From Candidatus Pollutiaquabacter sp. (lineage in GTDB: Bacteria; Bacteroidota; Bacteroidia; AKYH767-A; 2013-40CM-41-45): 22,139 nucleotides of DNA. How positions within the stretch are numbered: position 1 is the stretch's first letter; each line of letters starts with the position of its first letter. A program made the translations under genes and the position numbers. The DNA lies in the NCBI GenBank assembly GCA_903854075.1, contig CAINVI010000274.1, positions 1 through 22,139 on the forward strand, in the 5' to 3' direction. Below the pieces are notes generated by a model that ran no database searches, had not been told where the DNA came from, and was given only the letters and a program-made list of their open reading frames with translations. Below are positions 8,574 through 18,100 of this stretch, one piece after another.

Positions 8574-9086
8574 ATGCGTCCAATGAAACCTAAACTGGCC
8601 TTCACGTTGATATTAACCTGCCATTTGCTAATGGCTTGCGGCCAATCCTCCTCCCGTCAATCAACCAGCGTACCAACACCGATAACCATGAACGAACAAA
8701 CTATCCCCTCTAAAGAAGAACTGAAGCAACGATTGTCACCGGACCAGTGGTATATCACCCAGGAAAAAGGTACGGAGCGTCCGTTTACCGGTGAGTTTTG
8801 GGACCACCATGAAAAAGGAACATACTCCTGTGTTTGTTGTGGACTTCCTTTGTTTCTCTCCGATACCAAATTCGACAGTGGTTGCGGTTGGCCAAGTTTT
8901 TTCCGTGTGATCAAGAAAGAGAATGTAAAAGAGACGCTGGACAAAAGCCACGGTATGATCAGGACAGAAATCAACTGTGGACGCTGTGGTGCACACCTTG
9001 GACATGTGTTCAACGATGGTCCTCCTCCTACCGGTCTTCGCTATTGCCTCAATTCCGGTGCGATGACATTCAACGCTGAAAAGTGA
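8574..9086 (+). CDS. msrB: Peptide-methionine (R)-S-oxide reductase MsrB, lipoprotein form
   Basis: A 170-residue enzyme that reduces methionine-R-sulfoxide in damaged proteins. The N-terminus is a lipoprotein signal (MKPKLAFTLILTCHLLMAC) with lipobox LMAC and lipidated Cys22, so it should be membrane-anchored in the periplasm or outer membrane, unlike cytoplasmic MsrB. A 20-residue polar linker precedes the MsrB domain (about 44-170). Zinc ligands are Cys86/Cys89 and Cys135/Cys138. The catalytic Cys158 is in GLRYCLNSGAM, and Cys104 in SGCGWPSFF is the likely recycling cysteine. HLGHVFNDGP is intact. The ATG at 8574 gives the longest product; ATG 8583 gives the same signal peptide three residues shorter. 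Its TGA abuts the stop of the convergent gene. Confidence 0.95.
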   Translation: MRPMKPKLAFTLILTCHLLMACGQSSSRQSTSVPTPITMNEQTIPSKEELKQRLSPDQWYITQEKGTERPFTGEFWDHHEKGTYSCVCCGLPLFLSDTKFDSGCGWPSFFRVIKKENVKETLDKSHGMIRTEINCGRCGAHLGHVFNDGPPPTGLRYCLNSGAMTFNAEK

Positions 9087-9089
9087 TCA
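9084..9089. other. Back-to-back stop codons of convergent genes (TGATCA)
   Basis: The msrB stop TGA (9084-9086) and the stop of the convergent FG-GAP gene (TCA on plus strand, 9087-9089) touch and together form the palindrome TGATCA. There is no intergenic base and no hairpin terminator here, so transcripts from each side probably run into the opposite gene. Confidence 0.9.
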
Positions 9090-11345
9090 GTGAACTACCT
9101 GAAATGACCGGACGATACTTTTCACGGAGCTGACCACACGAATAAAATACATCCCTTCCGCCAGTTCACCCGTTGGAATAGTCAGCTTATCATTCATTAA
9201 TACATGTTGGGTAATAATTCTCCCCTGCAAGTCGAACAGCTGAACCAACGGAGAGCCCGAAAAAGCATTCCTATTTACTACAACGTTAAGTTGGCCCTGC
9301 GTAGGATTAGGATACAGCAAGACAACTGTTTCATTGCCGTTTAATTCCTGTACAGCCGCGATTCCATCGTGCTGATACCACAATGAAACTCCGCCGGACG
9401 ACTGTCCGACCACCAGATCAACGAATCCATCGTTATTCAAGTCGCCACCGCCTACTGAAACATTGAAGCGAATCCGTGATGATTCTGCGTTTTCATACAA
9501 GGAATCTATCAAGGTATAATCGCCAAGTATATTTCCATCAATGTTCCCGTAGAAGTAAACATTACCATCCATATTGGACGCCGCCAATCGGTAGACACCC
9601 GCACTATCGTAGAAGAACGGAACGGCATATCCATCCGCAAAACCTTGTACCTGTAAGACTATACCACCCAGCGTATCCTCCGAAGGTTGGTTAGCGAAAA
9701 AAGCAGCAGATGCTGTTCCGATGTTTTTATAAAAATTCAAAAAGCCATTTTTCTCTCCACAAACGAGGTCAAGTTTACCATCTCTGTCAAGATCAACGAG
9801 CTGCGGCGTGCAGTTATTGCCGACATCAATTCCCATATAGTTGGCCGCAGCGAGCACATAAGCCGGAGGATTACCGGAAGCAGCAGTGTTGGAGAAATGC
9901 TGCAGCCTTCCATCCTCGGTACCTAGTAGTAAATCTTTATCACCGTCGTTGTCCAAATCACCGAAGGCAGGATAAATCGTTGAACTGTATCCGAAAGTGC
10001 TAATGTTCGCAAGATCATCTGTAATGAGATCGAACACTGGCGCAGAAGTCGTGCCGGTATTTCTAAAATAAAATAGACTGGTCCTATATCCGGAAGTTGC
10101 CGTGTCGTAGACAGCTCCAGCAATTATCATGTCCGGCTTGCTATCATTATCATAGTCAGTTACGACAGGTGCCGCATTTTCTCCAACATCAATCATTTGA
10201 TCTTGTAAAAAAGAAGTACTGATCCGATGGAAAGAAGGTGACGCTGCTGAACCGATATTTTTATACACCCATTGCGCGGATTTATTTTCATATTCGTTTG
10301 GCGAAACGATTAGATCCCTTAATCCATCATTGTCGACGTCGATGTAGGCGTGATAATGGAAGCCGTTGAACACTGCAGGAATATCATAGCCTGGAAAATT
10401 TACATCTTGCGAGTCCATAAGTGCTACGATAGGAGTTCCGCCATTTCTGACCATCAAAGTAGTCAAGGCAGAAATATCACCGACGAGGAGATCTTTATCC
10501 AGGTCGCCATCCAGATCAAGTGCAAAAATACTCGTTACCGTATCATCGCGTTTAGCCGGTTCTACTTTGGGCTCCAGTGTACCATTCAAAAAAGGCGTAC
10601 TACTGGTTCGGCACGGACAATTGAAGCAACCGACTTCGTTAGCACCTCCCACCTGAAACGCGAAATTTCCCCAGCAGGCGTTGGCAAAGGAGAATTTCAA
10701 TGAATCACATCGTCCGTATAATTCCATAGACTCGTTCTTATGAAGAATCACGCGTCCGTCTGGAATGGAATTATACCCTAGAATATCCATATCACCGTCG
10801 CCATCAATATCCTCTACGGCCGGTATTAGAACGCCAGAAGCAAAAATCGGGAATGTGGTAGTACTGAATGACTCCTCCAAGACCGGATCAACCAGCGTGA
10901 AGCGCAATCCCAATCCTGTGGAATAGTCATTCCGGTAACAAGCAATGCAAGCCGGATTAAGCGGAGAAAGTGTAAACAGGTCTTTTTTTCCGTCGCAGTT
11001 ATAGTCATACACCAACAACCAGCGGTTGATGGCCGGAAAGCGAGAAGCGATTTCAGGGTCATAATGCCAGGCCGATAAGTTCGAACTGCCGTCATTGATA
11101 TAACATGTCAAACGATTATTGACGCGATCAAAACACACTAAATCATCCACAGTATCTCCGTCCAAATCAATCGCGTTAAACATGGGATAATTAATGCCAC
11201 CGGACCAACTGTTGGATAACGGTTGTCCATTAATAAAAGCCGATACAGAATCAACCCTATCGAAACGTACCTGTCCATTGCTATTCGATACAGTTACGAG
11301 AAAAAGTACTAGGTAGTGTAGAGCGACAAAAAACTGTTTTTTCAT
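9087..11345 (-). CDS. Secreted FG-GAP/VCBS-repeat protein with T9SS C-terminal sorting domain
   Basis: A 752-residue secreted protein with an N-terminal Sec signal peptide (MKKQFFVALHYLVLFLVTVSNSNGQ). The body has at least nine FG-GAP/VCBS-type Asp-rich motifs spread through it, such as DLDGDTVDDLV, DIDGDGDMDIL, DVDNDGLRDLI, DYDNDSKPDMI, DLDNDGDKDLL and DLNNDGFVDLV. These are calcium-binding loops of an integrin-alpha-like beta-propeller. The last ~75 residues (YPNPTQGQLNVVV to the end) are a T9SS type-A sorting domain, removed on export or surface attachment. A Cys cluster (GCFNCPCR) sits between the third and fourth repeats. The start is ATG 11345, which begins the signal peptide; an in-frame upstream codon at 11402 would add 19 unlikely residues. 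No enzyme domain is visible, so a binding or adhesive role is inferred. Confidence 0.9.
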   Translation of the reverse strand: MKKQFFVALHYLVLFLVTVSNSNGQVRFDRVDSVSAFINGQPLSNSWSGGINYPMFNAIDLDGDTVDDLVCFDRVNNRLTCYINDGSSNLSAWHYDPEIASRFPAINRWLLVYDYNCDGKKDLFTLSPLNPACIACYRNDYSTGLGLRFTLVDPVLEESFSTTTFPIFASGVLIPAVEDIDGDGDMDILGYNSIPDGRVILHKNESMELYGRCDSLKFSFANACWGNFAFQVGGANEVGCFNCPCRTSSTPFLNGTLEPKVEPAKRDDTVTSIFALDLDGDLDKDLLVGDISALTTLMVRNGGTPIVALMDSQDVNFPGYDIPAVFNGFHYHAYIDVDNDGLRDLIVSPNEYENKSAQWVYKNIGSAASPSFHRISTSFLQDQMIDVGENAAPVVTDYDNDSKPDMIIAGAVYDTATSGYRTSLFYFRNTGTTSAPVFDLITDDLANISTFGYSSTIYPAFGDLDNDGDKDLLLGTEDGRLQHFSNTAASGNPPAYVLAAANYMGIDVGNNCTPQLVDLDRDGKLDLVCGEKNGFLNFYKNIGTASAAFFANQPSEDTLGGIVLQVQGFADGYAVPFFYDSAGVYRLAASNMDGNVYFYGNIDGNILGDYTLIDSLYENAESSRIRFNVSVGGGDLNNDGFVDLVVGQSSGGVSLWYQHDGIAAVQELNGNETVVLLYPNPTQGQLNVVVNRNAFSGSPLVQLFDLQGRIITQHVLMNDKLTIPTGELAEGMYFIRVVSSVKSIVRSFQVVH

Positions 11346-11494
11346 ACTTGCTAAGATACGCATCCGACAGCTCCAAAATGTAGTCCAATTGTCATAATAC
11401 AAACAAGAAAAATAACAGCAAACTAAACACTACACGGCGTCCGTTCTGATAGTTGATGATTTTATGGTAATTTTACCGGAAACCACCTACTTCC
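11346..11494. promoter_or_regulatory. Divergent promoter region of the FG-GAP gene and yajQ
   Basis: 149 bases between divergently transcribed genes. No exact TAnnTTTG element is found on either strand; the nearest are TATCTTAG on the minus strand close to the FG-GAP start and TAATTTTA on the plus strand near 11468. A short inverted repeat GGTAA-TT-TTACC lies at 11466-11477, about 17 bases before the yajQ ATG. Confidence 0.3.
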
Positions 11495-11986
11495 ATGCCT
11501 TCTTTCGATATCATTTCCAAGACGGACCTACAACGACTCGACAATGCCATTAACACGGCCACGAAGGAGATACTTAACCGTTTTGATTTTTCAGGATCCA
11601 AGACCAGCATCGAGTTGGATAAAAAAGCCATGTCGCTTCATATTGTAACCGAGGATGACATGCGACTGAAAGCCATTGAGGGTGTTATAATCTCTCGCAT
11701 GGTGAAGCAACAACTTGAAAGTTCAAGTTTGGACTTTGGCAAAGAGTTGTATGCGAGTGGCAACATGATAAAGAAAGACATCAAGATCAAGCAGGGAATT
11801 GACAAGGACACGGCAAAAAAGATTGTTAAAATCATCAAGGATAGTGGCTTAAAAGTACAGGCCTCGATTATGGACGAACAAGTACGGGTTACTGGAAAAA
11901 AGATCGATGATTTGCAGGACGTGATTGCGCTAATGCGTAAGCAGGACCTGGGTATTCCACTACAATACGAGAACTTCAGAAGCTAA
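11495..11986 (+). CDS. yajQ: YajQ family nucleotide-binding protein
   Basis: A 163-residue cytoplasmic protein of the YajQ family (two ferredoxin-like folds), some members of which bind cyclic di-GMP or nucleotides. The start MPSFDIISK, the segment LNRFDFSGSKTSIELD, and the C-terminal MDEQVRVTGKKIDDLQDVIALM and LGIPLQYENFR match the family throughout, at full length. It stands alone between two divergent or unrelated surface genes. The precise role is unknown, and a link to c-di-GMP in this organism is not shown by the sequence. Confidence 0.95.
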   Translation: MPSFDIISKTDLQRLDNAINTATKEILNRFDFSGSKTSIELDKKAMSLHIVTEDDMRLKAIEGVIISRMVKQQLESSSLDFGKELYASGNMIKKDIKIKQGIDKDTAKKIVKIIKDSGLKVQASIMDEQVRVTGKKIDDLQDVIALMRKQDLGIPLQYENFRS

Positions 11987-12041
11987 GGCCAATTTTTGTC
12001 GCCCCTATAAAAACCTGCTTCACCAATACAGAATGTCATTT

Positions 12042-12093
12042 CGCCAAATAAGGCCTATGAAAAGCCTTGCCTAGCAAGGATTTCGGCGTTTTT
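12042..12093 (+). terminator. Structured element after yajQ, possible terminator
   Basis: An outer stem pairs CGCCAAAT (12042-12049) with ATTTCGGCG (12080-12088, one bulged C) and is followed by five T. Inside are two hairpins that exclude each other: AAGGC/GCCTT (12050-12054 with 12064-12068) and CCTTGC/GCAAGG (12065-12070 with 12074-12079). It could end yajQ transcription or act as a folded leader element of the next gene. It is judged by eye only. Confidence 0.35.
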
Positions 12094-12112
12094 AGAGCCA
12101 TATTGCATAACT

Positions 12113-12127
12113 ACCCGCATTACGGGT
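12113..12127. repeat. Inverted repeat ACCCG-CATTA-CGGGT in the leader of the giant gene
   Basis: A perfect 5-bp inverted repeat with a 5-base loop, 66 bases before the ATG at 12193. It could be an operator or a small hairpin. No exact TAnnTTTG box is found between it and the start, so the promoter of the giant gene is not located. Confidence 0.4.
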
Positions 12128-12192
12128 CGGCTCGGTTATTGGCTGTTTGTCAGTAACTTGACTTCTGCTTTTTATTATATCAAAACACACGC

Positions 12193-15100
12193 ATGAAATC
12201 AAACTTACTACGTTACCAATTGGTATTGGCACTACTCTTGTCTACCGTGCTGGAGGCCCATTCACAAATTACCACGTATGTCACAGGAACTAATTTCTGC
12301 GCAGGGCAAGGAGTTACTGTAAACTTTAACGCTCCGAATGCCAACCTGGGAAATATTTATACGGCCGAATTGAGTGGCCCAACAGGTTCGTTCCTGCAAG
12401 CACAACCGATCGGATCATTGATGGCCGATACGGGTTATTCAGTCTTGCAGGGATCAATCTATTGTAGCATTCCTATGCAGGTGGTTCCCGGATTTGGCTA
12501 CCGCATCCGGATTACCGGAAGCAATCCAATAATTGCAGGTACAGATAACGGATCCAACCTTTCCATCGGTGCCCCGAATATTGTTATCTCGAGTGTTACA
12601 AACGTTTCTTGCTTTGGTGCTTCCAATGGCAGTGCTACAGTGACTGTCACCAATCCGGTACAAACCGGCAGCTACTCGTATTATTGGTCCCCGGGCAACC
12701 CAAGTGGCTATACGTCTCCAACTATTTCAAATGCTGCACCAGCCAACTATTCTGTTGTAGTTATAGATCCCTTTGGATGTTCCAGTACAGCACAAGCTTC
12801 CATTTCGCAGCCTACGGCCATCCAATTTCAAACGCCGGTCACTACTCCACCTATTTGCTCCGGACAAGCATCCGGTAACATTTCAATTTTCAACGTAACT
12901 GGAGGCAGCCCTTTTATTAATAATGATCCGTATATCAATAGTCCTTTCGTATACCAGTATTCACTTTCCAGTGGAGCATCTGTAATCGCTACCAACTTTA
13001 GCGGAAGCTTTGGCGAGCTCGCTGCTGGAACTTATTTCATTACCATAACAGACTCCAACAGTTGTAGCGCAACAGCGAATGCAGTACTTAATGATCCGCC
13101 GGTGTTATCCATGGATATTATTCCTGATACACAAAGCGTTTGCTCCGAAACAACAACAGGAGCTGTATCTATCATTGTTAATGGCGGTGTCACTCCGTAC
13201 ACGTACGATTATTTTGACACATTAAATCTAGGCGTTGGAACATATAGCTATACCGTAGTGGATTCCGCCGGTTGCGCCTTGACACAACAAGCACTTGTAC
13301 TTGACAGTATCTGTAGTACAGGCACTATAACTACCCAAATCCAATCGCAGAGTAACATCTTTTGCGCAGGTGACGGCTCTGGATTAGGTGGCGGTGTAGC
13401 CGGCATTCCGGATAATGCGAGTTTCACTGTTGCCTTTACCTCAACACCGGTAAATCCCGGCAATATATTCATGGTTGAATTGAGTGACTCACTCGGAATT
13501 TTCAACCAGTCGAATGTGATTGGAATGTTGAATACCTCTACTTTATCTCTTGGAAACGGAGATACCATACCATGTTCCATACCTGCAGGTACAACGTACA
13601 GCAATTTCTATAGAATTCGTGTTGTAAGTACAGATCCTTATGTTATTGGTAGCGACAATGGTGTAGATTTAACAGTATTACATCCAGAGGTCAGCGTTTC
13701 GAATTCTATACAACCGCTGTGTTCTTATTCTGCGGGCGGCTCGGTTACGCTGGCCATTTCCAATGCTAACGGTATTTTTTCTCAATCGTGGAGCGCAAAT
13801 GAAAATACGATCAATCTTAGTCCGGGAACGGTTACCAGTACGGGCATAAAGAGTTATTCGATTAGCAACAGCAATATGCTGGCTGCCATGTATCAAATAA
13901 TCCTTACAGATAGCAACTACTGCCCGTTCTCCATCAATTATAATTTGGAGTCGCAGTCCTCATCCATCTTTGCCGGCGAATTACTTGAAACGAATCCCTC
14001 TTGCACAGGATTAGAGAACGGCAGCATACATTTGGTAGAGGCTAGTGGAGGAACTCCGTACACCAGCAGCAACTATCCTATGGGTTATTTATTTACCCTG
14101 GTAACGCCATCAAGTCCACTCACTAATGCGTCTGGTATTTTTGACGAATTGCCGGAAGGATACTATAGCTATTTCACATCGGATTCAATAGGCTGTCAAA
14201 GCGATACACTGCCAGTATCTTTATTGATTTCGAATCCGCTGACATTATCTGTCACTCCTGATAGCCAGGGCGTTTGCGTTTCTGCAGTAGGCACTGTTAG
14301 TTTATCGGCCGTAGGCGGACAAGCCCCGTATGCCTTCAGCGGAGCTGATTCCACAGATCTTCAAGCAGGAACCTATACGTACTTCGTTATAGATGAAACC
14401 GGCTGTACCGATACAGCAACAGCAATCCTGACCTCTTTCCAATGTATTGAAGCTACCATTGCACCGCCCGATAGCGGTAAAGTTACTTCATCGCTGGGCG
14501 CTGAACTTCTCTCCCTCTTTGAGGCGGCCGACTCAACCTCCGGTAGTGTACCGACGAGTGCCATTGACTCTACCATTTACAATGTAATTGGAAATAGCAT
14601 TCGTATTGAAGTCATCGCCAACGAAACCACGTATGACACGCTGTTGGGATTATTGCAACAACCCTATTACGGAATGACCGAACTCGTGGACAACGGCGAA
14701 GGCTCGCTCGTCATCACCGGCTCTTTCCCTATTGCAAACTTATGGAAGCTGGAACCGATCTCCGGCCGTTTCAACCTAATTAATTTTATCCGTCCGCTAT
14801 CTCCACCGGTCAGTAATCAAGGTCTTGTTACGTCACAAGGCGACTCTGCCAGTCGTGCGGTAGTTGCAAGAACTTTATTCAATGTCGAGGGCGAGGGTAT
14901 AAAAATCGGTGTCATCTCTGACAGCTATAATAAAGCACCGGGTAATCCGGCTGCTGTAAACGTAGTCAATGGCGATTTACCAGGTGATCCTTCAAATAGC
15001 ATCAATCCATATTCGGTCGAAGTATTAAAGGATTATATCTATGGTACAAAGACCGACGAAGGCCGCGCGATGCTACAAATTGTTCATGACCTCGCACCGA

Positions 15101-18100
15101 AATCGGAACTGGCATTCCGTACAGGATTTATCAGTTCGGGCGATTTTGCTGAAGGTATATTTGAGCTGGCTGAAGCCGGCTGCGATATTATCGTCGACGA
15201 TGTGACATACATTACAGAGCCCTACTTCAAAGACGGTGTTATTTCAAAGGCCGTTGACTCTGTAAAATCGGCCGGCGTTTCCTATTTCACTTCAGCAGGA
15301 AATTTTGGCACGGCATCTTATGAAGGCATGTTTAGTCCGGTAGCTGCTCCCACCGGCTACACCGGTTTTGCCCATGATTTTGGCGGAGGCGACATTCAGC
15401 AACAAGTCACGTTGAATCCGGGAACGTACACCATCGTTCTGCAATGGGATGACAATTACTATTCCCTTGCTGAACAGCCTGGCGCCCAACACGACTTTGA
15501 CATCTATCTGCTTGACCAATCCGGAAATCTCTTGTTCGGATATAATCGCAAGAACAATTGGGGAGATCCTATTGAAGTATTGCCGTTCTCCGTTTCCGGC
15601 GACTACCCTACGGTAGCCAATATCATGATTGTTCGTTCATGGACTGCTACCAATGTTCCGGTTAAATTGAAATATGTTGTTTTCCGTGGAAACATGACCA
15701 TCAACGAATTCACTACAGGCGGCTCAACAATTGTAGGACAAGCGAATTCTGCGGGAGCCATGACTGTCGGCGCACTGCTATATTCCAATTCAGCAGCTTA
15801 TGGAAACACTCCATCCATTTCAAGCTATTCTTCACGCGGCGGAACTGCTGTAAGCGGCTTAGTACGCAGCAAACCAGACTTCACGGCGCCTAGCGGAATC
15901 AACACAACCGTCAACTTCGGTTCAAAAGATCTCGAAGGCGACGGGTTCCCTAATTTCTACGGAACCTCTTGTGCCGCACCACATGCCGCAGCGGTAGCTG
16001 CGCTGGTGCAATCTGCTCACAACAAATTCTACGGTGCTAAACTATCTCCCGACAGCATCAAACTTGTCCTTACCTCGACAGCTGTCGACATGGAATCTCC
16101 GGGATTTGACTTCAGCAGCGGTGCCGGATTGATAAACAGTGATGCCGCAATAAGGACATTTGCCACATCGGCACCCATCTTGAGCAGCTTGTTGGTAGCA
16201 GACGCTACGATCACTCCAGGAACTAATCCGATGACAATTACGCTGAACGGGGAATTCTTCAATGACAGCTCTGTAGTTACCCTTCGCGGAATAGCGTTGC
16301 CAACCACCTACGTTGATGCAGAACATTTAACAGCGGAGTTGCCGGCATTTGTAGGCAACCCACCAGTCCAAGTGCTGAATCAAGCTACTACACCAAGCGG
16401 TGAAGATGGTGGATATTCCGATAAATTATTTTTATTGCCGTCTACACAACAACAAATCGTAGTGACTGCCGTCAACATGACGAAGAAGTACGGAGAATCT
16501 ATACCCACATTTACTTCCGAAATAACACTGAACGGACAACCACTATCATCTACTTCGCTTACGCCTGCCGACCTCGGACTAGACAGCATAGTATACGATT
16601 GTCCGGCCGGTTCGCTAAGCGATGTAGGTATCTATTACATACGACCTTCTATTACTCTTGATCCGCTCGACAGTTACGATGCCACACTCATCGATAACTT
16701 CGAATATGTTTTCAATGACGGCTTGTTGACTATCGAAAAACTACTGCTTACAATCACGCCGCGCGACACGACCTTAACCTATGGTGATAAAATAGAATTA
16801 CCCGACTTTAATTTCAGCTATGACGAATCTAACATAGCGGCCAGTGACAAGGCTAATCTTTACACCAGCCTTTCCACGGAGTACACCAGTCAGTTTGATG
16901 GCTCCTTAGGGCTGGTAAATGGACGCGCAATTGTCAACGGACGCGCAATCGTTAATAGTGATTTACAAAATCTGGGCATACTAGCCAGTGTATCCTCCAT
17001 CAGTAATGGAAGAGCTATTGTCAATGGCCGTGCCATCGTTAATGGCCGTGCTATCGTCAATAATATCGCGGACGATGATTCCATAGAAGTAATTGATGTT
17101 TCGCCGGTTTCGTTCTTTAATTACCCTACTAATCCTGACACCACCTCACTCGAGAACGCAACACAGTTTTTGAACGGACGCGCTATTGTAAACGGTCGTG
17201 CCATAGTCAACGGTCGTGCCATAGTCAACGGTCGCGCTATTGTCAACGGTCGTGCTATTGTCAACGGTCGTGCAATTGTCAACTCCAGCACTATTTCAGA
17301 CAACAGTAATGAGAATGTTGTAGTAATAGTGGATCAGTCGGACGTAGAAGCACCCACCTTTGATGAAATCGAAAATTATTATTCCGTAAATCTAATAACA
17401 GGAAACACTGTTGGCCAATGGAAGATTGTTCCGGGCGCGTTCCTTTCCGCCAACTTTGACATTACCTACGGACTGGGGACATTAACTATTATCCCGGACA
17501 CGTTGACCTTTAAAGCGAACGATACCACCATGGCATGTAATGAATTGCCGGAATTTACACCAACGATGGAATTCGTCAATTACGATGATTCCCTCGAATC
17601 AATTTTCGCTACACCGCCAACTTACACCTTGAAAGATGCCAACCAGAATATAATTACCGGCGATCATCCTGCCGAAGGATCCTACGCAATTGTACCAACC
17701 GGTGGTGTACTTCCGGATACTTCCAACTACATCATAATCTATGAAAACGGAACTCTCACCTTACCTGCTTTACTGACATTAACAAGCACCGTTTCTATGC
17801 CAACATGTTATGGAGGAACAGGATCAGTGTCGCTTACCACTTCCGGAGGAACATCTCCATATACCACGTCGGGAGACGACCTGATTAATCTACCCGCCAG
17901 TACGTATAGCTACACGGTAACAGACGCTAATGGTTGCAGTACTAGTGCGATGTCAACACTTACTGACCCATCAAAAGTTCAAGGTAATGCTACAAGCACA
18001 GACGCATCCTGCTCAGGAAATGACGGGACGGCAACAGTTGCTGGTTATGGCGGAAGTGCTCCTTATACTTATTTATGGTCTGACGGTCAAACAACGGCGA

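Noticed and set aside
11987..12192. Recombinase attachment site or tRNA-like element in the hairpin-rich leader
   Set aside because: No integrase, no duplicated copy of the sequence in the window, and no cloverleaf fold.
16918..17280. CRISPR-like repeat array
   Set aside because: The 18-bp units are directly tandem without unique spacers, in frame within a long coding gene, and vary only at synonymous sites.
16890..17303. Two minus-strand frames rich in ARPLTI repeats
   Set aside because: They are the antisense reading of the NGRAIV-coding 18-bp repeats, kept open by the repeat itself; no start signal or promoter.
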